A stretch of DNA of 64,000 nucleotides from Acidobacteriota bacterium (GTDB taxonomy: Bacteria; Acidobacteriota; Vicinamibacteria; Vicinamibacterales; Fen-181): assembly GCA_003170135.1 (NCBI GenBank), contig PMZR01000124.1:1-64000 (forward strand), read 5' to 3'. The notes under the pieces were generated by a model. It was given only the letters and a program-made list of their open reading frames with translations, did no database searches and was not told where the DNA came from. Every line of letters starts with the position of its first letter. Position 1 is the first letter of the stretch. The translations under genes and the position numbers were made by a program. Positions 56,578 through 63,432 of the stretch are shown here, piece after piece.

Positions 56578-57426
56578 ATGGTCGATCTACACCTTCATAC
56601 CAACGCCAGCGACGGCCGATGTTCTCCTGCAGAGCTCGTGGCGCGCGCGTCAGCGGCCGGCATCACGGTCCTGAGCGTTGTCGATCACGACACGTTCGAC
56701 GCGCAACCGGACGTCGCCCGTCATGCCGCGACCGCGGGACTGCGTGCGGTGACCGGGATCGAGATCACCGCCGTGTGGAACGGCATCGATGTGCATGTGC
56801 TCGGCTATTTCCTCGATCCCCCCAGCGCGGATCTCCGCCGCTTTCTCGAGCGGCAACGCGAGGATCGCGTCCGCCGCGTCCAGGCGATGCTCGACCGGCT
56901 GCGCGCACTCGGCGTGCCGGTGCCGTTCGAAGACGTGGTGGTTCCGGTTGGCAGCCGCCCGCCGCACGCCATCGGCCGGCCGCAAGTCGCGCGCGCCATG
57001 GTGCGTGCCGGTCACGTCGCAAACATCCACGAGGCCTTCGATCGCTATCTGGCCGAAGGGCAACCGGCCTTCGTGCCCCGTTCGGGTTCGGCTCCAGCGG
57101 ACGTCGTGCGGCTCATCGTCGCCTCGGGCGGCATTGCCTCGCTGGCTCACCCCGGTCTGCTCGGCCGCGACGAGTTGATTCCGGCACTCGCGACCGCCGG
57201 CATGCAGGCGATCGAGGTGTACCACCCCGACCATTCCCCCGAGGTCGTGGCATGCTATAGCGCCATTGCGCAGCGCTGCGGCCTCGCGGTGACAGGCGGT
57301 TCGGACTACCACGGCGAGCAGACGCACGGCGCGCCGCTGCTCGGGCGCGTGACGCTGCCCTCGAAGGACTTCGAGCGCCTGGACACGTTGGCGCGCCGCC
57401 AGTCGTCGCATGGCAGCGCTTCCTGA
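56578..57426 (+). CDS. PHP-domain phosphoesterase
   Basis: The 282-residue protein has the PHP motifs VDLHLHTNASDG, VVDHDTFD, TGIEITA and the C-terminal AHPGLLG and GGSDYHGEQ. Architecture and length fit the YciV/RNase AM subgroup, whose characterised members are 5'-3' exonucleases acting on small RNAs or pAp. The ATG at 56578 has no strong SD. A heptad-type repeat lies between it and the next gene. Confidence 0.88.
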   Translation: MVDLHLHTNASDGRCSPAELVARASAAGITVLSVVDHDTFDAQPDVARHAATAGLRAVTGIEITAVWNGIDVHVLGYFLDPPSADLRRFLERQREDRVRRVQAMLDRLRALGVPVPFEDVVVPVGSRPPHAIGRPQVARAMVRAGHVANIHEAFDRYLAEGQPAFVPRSGSAPADVVRLIVASGGIASLAHPGLLGRDELIPALATAGMQAIEVYHPDHSPEVVACYSAIAQRCGLAVTGGSDYHGEQTHGAPLLGRVTLPSKDFERLDTLARRQSSHGSAS

Positions 57427-57459
57427 CGACTGTCTCCTACTGACTACTGTCTACTGCCG
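57427..57459 (+). repeat. Heptanucleotide repeat between PHP gene and ABC-like gene
   Basis: Units CGACTGT, CTCCTAC, TGACTAC and TGTCTAC, then TGCCG, fill the 33-bp gap exactly between the stop codon and the next ATG at 57460. The period is 7 bp. Confidence 0.6.
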
Positions 57460-58158
57460 ATGCCGCCCGCGTTACAGCTGACCGCGCTTTCGAAGGACTA
57501 CCACGGTCTGCGCCCGCTGCGCATGCGCGGCCTCGTTGTGGCCGAGGGCGAAATCGTCGCGCTCAGTGGCCTGGACGCGGCGGCGGCGGAGGTCCTGACG
57601 AATCTCGTGACCGGCGCAACCCTGCCCGATGAGGGGTCCGTCCGCGTATTCGGCGAGGAAACGGCGGCGGTCGCGGACGCCGACGCGTGGCTCGCCGGCC
57701 TCGATCGCTTCGGCATCGTCAGCGACCGTGTCGCGCTGCTCGAGACCTTTACGATCCGCCAGAACATCGCGATCCCGCTGACGCTCGAGCTCGACCCCCT
57801 CACCGAAGAGGTAGCCGCGATCGTGTCGGCGCTCGCGACGGAAGTCGGACTTCGCCCCGACGCGCTCGACGTGGCGGCGGGTCTCGCGCCGCCGCCGACA
57901 CGCTTTCGCGTGCGCGTGGCCCGGGCAGTCGCGACCCGACCGCGGCTCCTGCTGGTCGAGCACCCTACCGGCGCGATTCCGCGCGCGGAGGTCCGCAGCG
58001 CGGCCGCCGACTTCTTCCGATTGGTGCGCACCCGCGGCGTGACGGCGGTCATCGCGAGCAGCGACGGTGATTTCACCGCCGCCGCGGATCGACACCTCGA
58101 TCTCGATCCCGCCACGGGGGTCTTACGGCGACGCGGTCTTCGCGGCTGGTTCTCCTGA
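57460..58158 (+). CDS. Degenerate ABC-transporter ATPase-like protein
   Basis: The 232-residue protein keeps ABC ATPase length and framing (VALSG at Walker A; NLVTGATLPDEGSVRVFGEE as in ABC2-type ATPases) but has lost the catalytic motifs. Walker A GKT is replaced (GLDAAAAEVLTN, with Ala43 for Lys and Glu44 for Thr). The LSGGQ signature is LAPPP. Walker B with its catalytic Glu reads LLLVEHPTG, and the H-loop His is Ser (IASSDGD). The reading frame is intact and uses host codons. It is probably a non-hydrolysing pseudo-ATPase. No permease gene adjoins it. Confidence 0.82.
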   Translation: MPPALQLTALSKDYHGLRPLRMRGLVVAEGEIVALSGLDAAAAEVLTNLVTGATLPDEGSVRVFGEETAAVADADAWLAGLDRFGIVSDRVALLETFTIRQNIAIPLTLELDPLTEEVAAIVSALATEVGLRPDALDVAAGLAPPPTRFRVRVARAVATRPRLLLVEHPTGAIPRAEVRSAAADFFRLVRTRGVTAVIASSDGDFTAAADRHLDLDPATGVLRRRGLRGWFS

Positions 58159-58253
58159 CGAGCCATCGGACCCCATCTGGAATGGAATTTGATCTCTGCG
58201 GGACGGGAGCGACGCTCGACCAGACTCGACCGCGAAGGAGCGAAGGAGATTCG

Positions 58254-58460
58254 ATGCCGCAGGGAACGATCAAGCGACTCGTCAGGGACCGGGGTTTTGG
58301 TTTCATCCGCGACGACGGCGGCCAGGAGTGGTTCTTTCATCGGAGCGCGGTGCGCGATTCGTCCTTCGATCAACTGAACGAAGGACAGCGCGTCAGCTTC
58401 GAGGAGGAACCCTCGAGCAAGGGACCGCGCGCGGCCGACGTACGGCCTGAGGCCGCGTAG
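58254..58460 (+). CDS. Cold-shock-domain protein
   Basis: The 68-residue protein has the RNP1-like KRLVRDRGFGFIRDD and RNP2-like WFFHRSAV motifs of CSD nucleic-acid-binding proteins. GAAGGAG (58242-58248) lies 5 nt before the ATG, so the longer frame from 58182 is not used. A paralogue of the same length lies at 59930-60136 on the other strand. Confidence 0.9.
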   Translation: MPQGTIKRLVRDRGFGFIRDDGGQEWFFHRSAVRDSSFDQLNEGQRVSFEEEPSSKGPRAADVRPEAA

Positions 58461-58592
58461 GCGACGCACCACGCGCTGCGCACTCCGCAAGACGCGTCGG
58501 ACGAGACAAAAGTCTACAATGGGTAGTCCACGCGCCACGTGGCCGTCTCGGCGGCTGGCGCGCCGAGGGAGCGCCTCGCCCCGGACGTCCCG

Positions 58593-59309
58593 ATGCCATA
58601 CCTCATCCTCTTCGACATCGACGGCACCCTGGTGCTCACTGGCGGCGCCGGCGGCCGCGCGATGACGCGCGCGTTTCGCGACGTGTTCCTCGTTGACGAT
58701 GCGTTTCGGGGAATTCCGATGCCGGGTCGCACCGATCCGCACATCGTGGCCGATGCCATCGCACGCGCCGGCCTTGGGCCCGACACGGCTCTGCTGTCGA
58801 GTTTTCGCGAGCGATACCGCGAGCGCCTGAGCGAGGCGATCGTGGAACCCGGCCCGCGCAAGGGCGTCCTGCCGGGCGTGCGGCCGCTGCTCGAGGCCCT
58901 TCACGCGCGGGCAGACGTGTTTCTCGCACTCCTGACCGGCAACTACTCGGACGCGGCGCGCATCAAGCTCGAGTACTTCGGCCTCTGGCAGTACTTCGCG
59001 TGCGGCGCCTACGGGGAGGAAGCGCCGGACCGCAATCGCCTCGTGCCGGTCGCCCTGGAACGTGCCCGCGCGTGCGGTGCGCACGCAGCCGCCCTCGAAC
59101 GCGTGATCGTCGTCGGCGACACGCCACTCGACGTCGCCTGCGCACATTCGGCGGGCGCCACGGCCGCAGCCGTCGCGACCGGCGGACACACCACGCAGGA
59201 GCTGGCCGGGAGCGGTGCCGACGTGGTCTTCGAAGACCTTTCCGACACGTGCCGCTTTCTGACGCTGCTCGATAATGGGTTCGGTGGCCGCGGTCCAGGG
59301 CGTGAGTGA
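58593..59309 (+). CDS. HAD-superfamily phosphatase
   Basis: The 238-residue protein has the HAD motif FDIDGTLVLTGG at the very N-terminus, motif II Thr in LLTGNYSD, and VVGDTPLDVACAHSAGA. A cap domain of the phosphoglycolate phosphatase type (~20-95) is present; substrates of such proteins are varied. I placed the start at ATG 58593, where the family begins; a GTG at 58539 lies downstream of TACAAT (58515-58520). Confidence 0.86.
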   Translation: MPYLILFDIDGTLVLTGGAGGRAMTRAFRDVFLVDDAFRGIPMPGRTDPHIVADAIARAGLGPDTALLSSFRERYRERLSEAIVEPGPRKGVLPGVRPLLEALHARADVFLALLTGNYSDAARIKLEYFGLWQYFACGAYGEEAPDRNRLVPVALERARACGAHAAALERVIVVGDTPLDVACAHSAGATAAAVATGGHTTQELAGSGADVVFEDLSDTCRFLTLLDNGFGGRGPGRE

Positions 59310-59342
59310 GCGGCCCTGTTAGACGTGTGGTCCCGGAGTACG

Positions 59343-59478
59343 AGGTCCACCTTCGCCCTGCAGTCTGCGCTCAACGGGCTGGGTGGACAACCTTCGCCCG
59401 AGCGAGCAGGCGGCGCCTCACGCGAAGGTTGGTTGACCAACCGTAGCTCGGTTCCCGTCCAAGTGAGCGAAGGTTGGC
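59343..59478. repeat. Clustered AACCTTCGC words and nested inverted repeats
   Basis: CAACCTTCGC (59388-59397) pairs with GCGAAGGTTG (59422-59431). GGTTGG-TTGA-CCAACC (59427-59442) is nested beside it. Two more copies of the word occur at 59350 and 59466, the last running into the tRNA-Sec 3' end. Confidence 0.55.
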
Positions 59479-59571
59479 GGAAGCGCCTGGGAGTCGAACC
59501 CAGCCCCCCCGCAAACGCGGGGAGCGACCGATTTTGAAGACCGGGAGGGCCACCGGGCCCCGTTCGCTTCC
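59475..59571 (-). tRNA. selC: Selenocysteine tRNA (anticodon TCA)
   Basis: The 97-nt minus-strand RNA begins GGAAGCG and ends CGCTTCCG-CCA (acceptor). It has a 6-bp D-stem (GGGGCC with GGCCCT), anticodon arm CCGGT-CTTCAAA-ATCGG with anticodon TCA, a long variable arm (about 8 bp, CTCCCCGC with GCGGGGGG) and a T arm CTGGG/CCCAG. Length, long variable arm and UCA anticodon are diagnostic for tRNA-Sec. The CCA is encoded. The last acceptor pair (A8 with G) is a mismatch. Confidence 0.93.
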
Positions 59572-59594
59572 GAAGCCATCTTACCGCATTGCGG

Positions 59595-59887
59595 TCACGA
59601 CACCCCGAGGCCGTACGCGACCAACTTCTCGACTTCGAGCAGGACGAAGCGGACGTCCGGGCGCCGGCGCCAAGCGTGCGCCCGATCGGCCGGACGTAGC
59701 GCGACGCTCGTGTTGGTAAAGGTCGTATGGCTCAATGGCGTCGGGCCGCTGTAGGGGGATCGTCGGCGTACAAGAAGCGACCGACAAACGGCAGGAGTGC
59801 CAGAAGGGCGCCCAGCCCGGCAAGGCAGAACACAAGTGTGCGGCTGCGAGCCAGCCGGGCGCCTGGCAGACGGAAATTGGACGACAT
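59595..59887 (-). pseudogene. Small membrane-protein gene split by a likely 1-nt frameshift, upstream of selC
   Basis: From ATG 59887 the frame encodes a membrane segment (LVFCLAGLGALLALLPFVG, then RFLYADDP) and stops at 59732. After a run of five G (59754-59758, plus strand) the adjacent frame continues YSGPTPLSHTTFTNTSVAL and LEVEKLVAYGLGVS, stopping at 59595. One extra base in the run would join them into a 97-residue protein that ends 23 nt before tRNA-Sec. This fits a homopolymer error or a real frameshift; alternatively the second part starts by TTG coupled at TTGA. Confidence 0.5.
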
Positions 59888-59908
59888 TCCGCCGAGAGAA
59901 GGTGCGCA

Positions 59909-59931
59909 GACCGCCTGGTGCGGTCGGTTTT
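59909..59931. terminator. Small terminator-like hairpin
   Basis: GACCGC-CTGGT-GCGGTC (59909-59925) is followed on the plus strand by GG and then TTTT (59928-59931), overlapping the end of the second cold-shock gene. Confidence 0.4.
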
Positions 59932-60136
59932 AGCTTTCGACGAGCCGAACTTCTCCAGCTCTCGGCCCCTTGGCCGATTCCTCCGGCGTGAACTCGACGC
60001 GCTGCCCCTCGCGAAGCAACTCGAAGACGGCGCCGCGTACCGCGCTGCGATGGAAGAAGTGCTCGATCCCTCCCTCGTCCCGGATGAAACCGAAGCCCTT
60101 GTCGATGAGAAGTCGTGCGATCGTGCCGGACGGCAT
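59930..60136 (-). CDS. Cold-shock-domain protein (second copy)
   Basis: The 68-residue protein has ARLLIDKGFGFIRDEG and HFFHRSAVRG, a cold-shock domain clearly paralogous to the one at 58254-58460 (same length, both with SxKGPRA near the end). GGAGG lies 8 nt before the ATG at 60136. The small membrane protein and tRNA-Sec lie downstream on the same strand. Confidence 0.88.
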   Translation of the reverse strand: MPSGTIARLLIDKGFGFIRDEGGIEHFFHRSAVRGAVFELLREGQRVEFTPEESAKGPRAGEVRLVES

Positions 60137-60347
60137 ACCCGTGTCCTCCGCTCTACGAAACCTGGGCTTATCCCAGGAACTGGGCCCGCTTACAACGGCG
60201 CCCCTGCTTGTCACATGACAAGCGGTATGAGGCCACCCAGGGAAAAACGCCCTGCGCCCTGGCACGGCGGCGCCAGGAACGAACGCTGAGCTCAAAATAC
60301 GCGGCCAGTGTAGGGACTTCGCGTAGGGAAGTCAAGCGGCCGGTTGA

Positions 60348-60527
60348 CTATATGTGCACGCCGCGCGACGCAGGTGCGACATACCATTTCTCGCCGTTCT
60401 CGCCGTCCTCGTCCTCGTCTTCGTCTTCGTCCTCATCTTCTTCGTTCTCTTCGTCTTCCTCGTCGTCGAAGTCATCGGGATCGCCGGCACAGCCGGGATC
60501 GCGTCCGAGACGAACCGCTGGAAACAT
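60348..60527 (-). CDS. Highly acidic 59-residue protein
   Basis: The frame from ATG 60527 starts MFPAVRLGRDPGCAGD, continues with a ~25-residue run almost only Asp and Glu, and ends WYVAPASRGVHI. GGTGGAGAG directly after the stop of the zinc-ribbon gene makes a good ribosome site 3 nt before the ATG, so the two genes look like an operon. Function unknown; acidic tails of this kind occur in nucleic-acid mimics and chaperone-like proteins. Confidence 0.55.
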   Translation of the reverse strand: MFPAVRLGRDPGCAGDPDDFDDEEDEENEEDEDEDEDEDEDGENGEKWYVAPASRGVHI

Positions 60528-60539
60528 CGCTCTCCACCC

Positions 60540-60746
60540 TCACATATCTCGTTCTGACTGGACCCCAGCCGGCTGTACGGGCTTTTCTCCGGCCGGGGGC
60601 GACGGGAACGTTGACCAGAAATGGCGCCCGCAGTGCGGACAGACCCAGAACTGGTCGGGTTTCCACGGGTCGCTAGGCGCAGGATCGCGCTGTTCCATCT
60701 GTTCGCCACACCGCTGGCACCGGATCCGGGGTTCGGTTTCAGGCAT
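60540..60746 (-). CDS. Small zinc-ribbon protein
   Basis: The 68-residue protein has two CxxC knuckles, CQRCGEQM and CPHCGRHFW, separated by 24 residues, typical of a zinc ribbon. Role unknown. TAGAAT with TGC before it (complement of 60753-60761) lies 6 nt before the ATG, an extended -10 for a probable leaderless message. The acidic-protein gene follows by 12 bp. Confidence 0.7.
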   Translation of the reverse strand: MPETEPRIRCQRCGEQMEQRDPAPSDPWKPDQFWVCPHCGRHFWSTFPSPPAGEKPVQPAGVQSERDM

Positions 60747-60752
60747 GGCTGA

Positions 60753-60761
60753 ATTCTAGCA
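60753..60761 (-). promoter_or_regulatory. Extended -10 abutting the zinc-ribbon gene
   Basis: TGC-TAGAAT on the minus strand ends 6 nt before the ATG at 60746. Confidence 0.5.
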
Positions 60762-60835
60762 CGGCGCTCTGCCGCGTCCGATGTAGCATCAAGGGGTTCG
60801 TATCGCGCTCGAGGATAGTCCACAGGCAGGATCCG

Positions 60836-61471
60836 ATGATTCCCGCGGTCATCCTGGCGGCTGGCGCGTCGACCCGCATGGGCCGCCCCAAGGCGCTGCT
60901 GCCGATCGGGCGGGACGGAGAGACGTTTGTCAGCCGCCTGCTGCGCACGTTCTCGGAGGCCGGTGTCGACGATCTCGTCGTCGTCGTGGGCGCCTCTGCC
61001 ACCGCGGTGAGCGAAGCCATCGCGCGAATGCCCGTGTTCGCGCGCGTCGTGGAGAATCGCGGCTTCGAACGCGGCCAGCTGTCCTCGCTCGTCGCGGCGC
61101 TCGACGTCGTGGACAGGCCGGGCGTGCAGGCCGTGATGGCGATGCCGGTCGATATGCCGCTGGTCGGCGCGGCGACCGTCCGCGCGGTGGCCGCCGCGTA
61201 TCGGCGGCATCGGCCCCTGGTCGCGAGGCCCGTGCTGGGCGGTCGCCACGGGCACCCGGTGATCTTCGACCGCGCGCTGTTCGTCGATCTGCGTGGGGCG
61301 GACTTCGCGGTGGGCGCGCGGGCGGTCATCGCCGCGCACCTTTGCGACGTGCTCGACGTGCCGGTGACCGATTCGGGGTCGCTCCACGACATCGACACAC
61401 CGGAAGAATACGAGCGCCACACCGGCCTGCGCCTGAACGGGCGTAACGTCGAACCTGGTGGCGACTCTTGA
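60836..61471 (+). CDS. MobA/MocA-like nucleotidyltransferase
   Basis: The 211-residue protein has the NTP-transferase motif LAAGASTRMGRPKALLP, the Asp-containing VMAMPVDMPLV and the product-site GRHGHPVIF. Those motifs belong to the NTP_transf_3 group (molybdenum cofactor cytidylyltransferase MocA, MobA and relatives), which load a nucleotide onto molybdopterin. moaDE at 46 kb show that the cell makes molybdopterin. GGCAGGA lies 4-5 nt before the ATG. Confidence 0.88.
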   Translation: MIPAVILAAGASTRMGRPKALLPIGRDGETFVSRLLRTFSEAGVDDLVVVVGASATAVSEAIARMPVFARVVENRGFERGQLSSLVAALDVVDRPGVQAVMAMPVDMPLVGAATVRAVAAAYRRHRPLVARPVLGGRHGHPVIFDRALFVDLRGADFAVGARAVIAAHLCDVLDVPVTDSGSLHDIDTPEEYERHTGLRLNGRNVEPGGDS

Positions 61472-61481
61472 CGCGCTCGCC

Positions 61482-61498
61482 CGACGATGCGATCGTCG
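61482..61498. terminator. Weak terminator-like hairpin after the MobA-like gene
   Basis: CGACGAT-GCG-ATCGTCG (61482-61498) is followed by TTCTCG; the T-run is too short for a strong intrinsic terminator. Confidence 0.4.
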
Positions 61499-61632
61499 TT
61501 CTCGCCTGAATCCCGCAGCGGCAGCACGCTTGCACCCTCTGTATCGTGAACTCGCGACGTCTGGAGGGCGCAGCGGACGGAGTGCGCGGATTTTCCTCGA
61601 GATCCGGCGCGTTGCATTCAGGAGGGGCGGCC

Positions 61633-62313
61633 ATGGATCCGATGGAAGCCGAGAGCCTGCTCAGAAACGTCGATCGGCGCACGCAGCAAGTAGAGCAGAT
61701 TCTGCGAACGCTGCCGACGCTCGAGGAGGTGCGCACAGAGATCCGCAACGCCGTTCGGCCATCGCCCGGTGGCGAGAGCCTCCCGCAGACCGCCGCCAAT
61801 CTCGCCACCAGGGAGGACTTGACCGCGGCGACCGCTCCGCTCGCGACGCAGGGGCAACTGGCCGATGCGATCGCGCCGCTCGCGACGCAGGCACAATTGG
61901 CTGCGGCCATCGAACCGCTGGCGACGAAGAAGGAACTGGCCACCGCGGTTGAACCGCTGGCGACAAAGGTGGAACTGGCCGCCGCGGTTGAACTACTGGC
62001 TACGAAGGCGGAACTGGCCGCCGCGGTTGAACCGCTGGCGACGAAGAAGGAACTGACCGCCGCGGTCGAACCGCTGGCCACCCGCAGCGAGACGCAGTTG
62101 GCGATTCGTCAGGAGGGCGAACACACGCGCCGCCATTTCGACGTGGTGGCCGAAAGCCTGCGGGATGACATCAGGGTGATTGCCGAGAGCCAGGTCAGCT
62201 TGCAGAAGGGCGGCAAGCAGGACAGAAAAGAAATCGACGGGATCCTCAAGACACACGAGAAACGGATCGGCGGACTCGAGGCTGCCAACGCGCGGATGCG
62301 GAAGCGGCGTTAG
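61633..62313 (+). CDS. Tandem-repeat helical protein of unknown function
   Basis: The 226-residue protein has an N-terminal helical part (~1-55), seven to eight repeats of 13 residues (LATKKELATAVEP type; ~57-150) and a C-terminal helical tail with many Lys/Arg. Hydrophobic spacing suggests a long rod or coiled-coil stalk. GGAGGGG just upstream supports ATG 61633. No signal peptide or membrane segment is seen. Function unknown. Confidence 0.7.
   Translation: MDPMEAESLLRNVDRRTQQVEQILRTLPTLEEVRTEIRNAVRPSPGGESLPQTAANLATREDLTAATAPLATQGQLADAIAPLATQAQLAAAIEPLATKKELATAVEPLATKVELAAAVELLATKAELAAAVEPLATKKELTAAVEPLATRSETQLAIRQEGEHTRRHFDVVAESLRDDIRVIAESQVSLQKGGKQDRKEIDGILKTHEKRIGGLEAANARMRKRR
61801..62073 (+). 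repeat. 39-bp tandem repeat array, seven full units
   Basis: Units start at 61801, 61840, 61879, 61918, 61957, 61996 and 62035, with a degenerate eighth from 62074. The last four full units are nearly identical in DNA, the first three more diverged. Confidence 0.85.
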
Positions 62314-62333
62314 CCGGGCACGAAGAGCGAGAT

Positions 62334-63230
62334 ATGTTGCGAATCGGCGTGGACATGGGCGGGACGAAGATCGAGGCCGCGGCGGTCGCCGAGGACGGGC
62401 AGATTGCGCTGCGCCGGCGCGTGCCGCCACCGCGCGACGACTACGACGCCACGATTGCCGCCGTCGTGGCGCTGGTCCACGACCTTGACGAGCAGGTCGG
62501 CCAGGCCATGACCGTCGGTGTCGGCATGCCCGGCACGATTTCGCCGGCGACCGGGCTGGTGAAGAACGCGAACTCGGTGTGGCTGAACGGCCGTCCGCTC
62601 GATCGCGACCTGCGGAGTGCGCTGGGCCGACCGGTCCGCCTGGCGAACGATGCGAACTGTTTCGCGCTCTCCGAGGCGCGGGGCGGCGCGGCCGCTGGCG
62701 CGTCCACTGTCTTCGGCGTCATCATCGGGACTGGCACCGGCGGCGGCATCGTGGTGAACGGCCGGGTGTTGACCGGGCGCAACGCCGTGGCCGGCGAGTG
62801 GGGACACAACCCGCTGCCCTGGCCCCGAGCCGACGAGATCCCAGGGGCGCATTGTTACTGCGGCCTGCGCGGTTGCATCGAGACGTTCCTGTCCGGGCCG
62901 GGCCTGGCGCGCGATCACGCGGCCAGAACCGGGGAGGAGCGGAACCCGATGGAGATCGTCCAGCGCGCCGAGGGCGGGGATGCGGCGGCCGAGGCCAGCC
63001 TGCAGCGCTACGAGGACCGTTGTGCGCGCGCGCTTGCCAGCGTCATCAACGTGGTCGATCCGGACGTGATCGTTCTCGGCGGCGGCATGTCGAACATCCC
63101 ACGACTCTACACGAACGTCCCGCGGCTGTGGGCCCGCTACGTCTTCTCGGATCGCGTCGACACGACGCTCGTCGCGCCACGCTTCGGCGACTCGAGCGGC
63201 GTGCGCGGCGCGGCGTGGCTGTGGGAATGA
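62334..63230 (+). CDS. ROK-family sugar kinase
   Basis: The 298-residue protein has the ATP-binding GVDMGGTKIEAAAV, the GNDANCF-like LANDANCFALSEA, GTGTGGGIVVNG and the ROK signature with the catalytic EWGHNPLP and zinc-binding CYCGLRGCIETFLSG. This type phosphorylates glucose, fructose, mannose or N-acetyl sugars; the substrate is not assignable. The ATG at 62334 is 20 bp after the repeat-protein stop. Confidence 0.92.
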   Translation: MLRIGVDMGGTKIEAAAVAEDGQIALRRRVPPPRDDYDATIAAVVALVHDLDEQVGQAMTVGVGMPGTISPATGLVKNANSVWLNGRPLDRDLRSALGRPVRLANDANCFALSEARGGAAAGASTVFGVIIGTGTGGGIVVNGRVLTGRNAVAGEWGHNPLPWPRADEIPGAHCYCGLRGCIETFLSGPGLARDHAARTGEERNPMEIVQRAEGGDAAAEASLQRYEDRCARALASVINVVDPDVIVLGGGMSNIPRLYTNVPRLWARYVFSDRVDTTLVAPRFGDSSGVRGAAWLWE

Positions 63231-63253
63231 GGATCGGGCAAGTGAGCGAAGGT

Positions 63254-63329
<76 letters not shown>

Positions 63330-63432
63330 ACATGGAGTGCGGCCCCAGCGCGGCGACGCACTGGCGGCTCGAATTCTCAATACTAGCCCAGCGACCGGCT
63401 CGAGTCAAAGCCGCGTGCCTGCCCGTGGTGCA

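Noticed and set aside
57427-57459. CRISPR-like short repeats
   Set aside because: The units are 7 bp and contiguous without spacers; no cas genes are present in the window.
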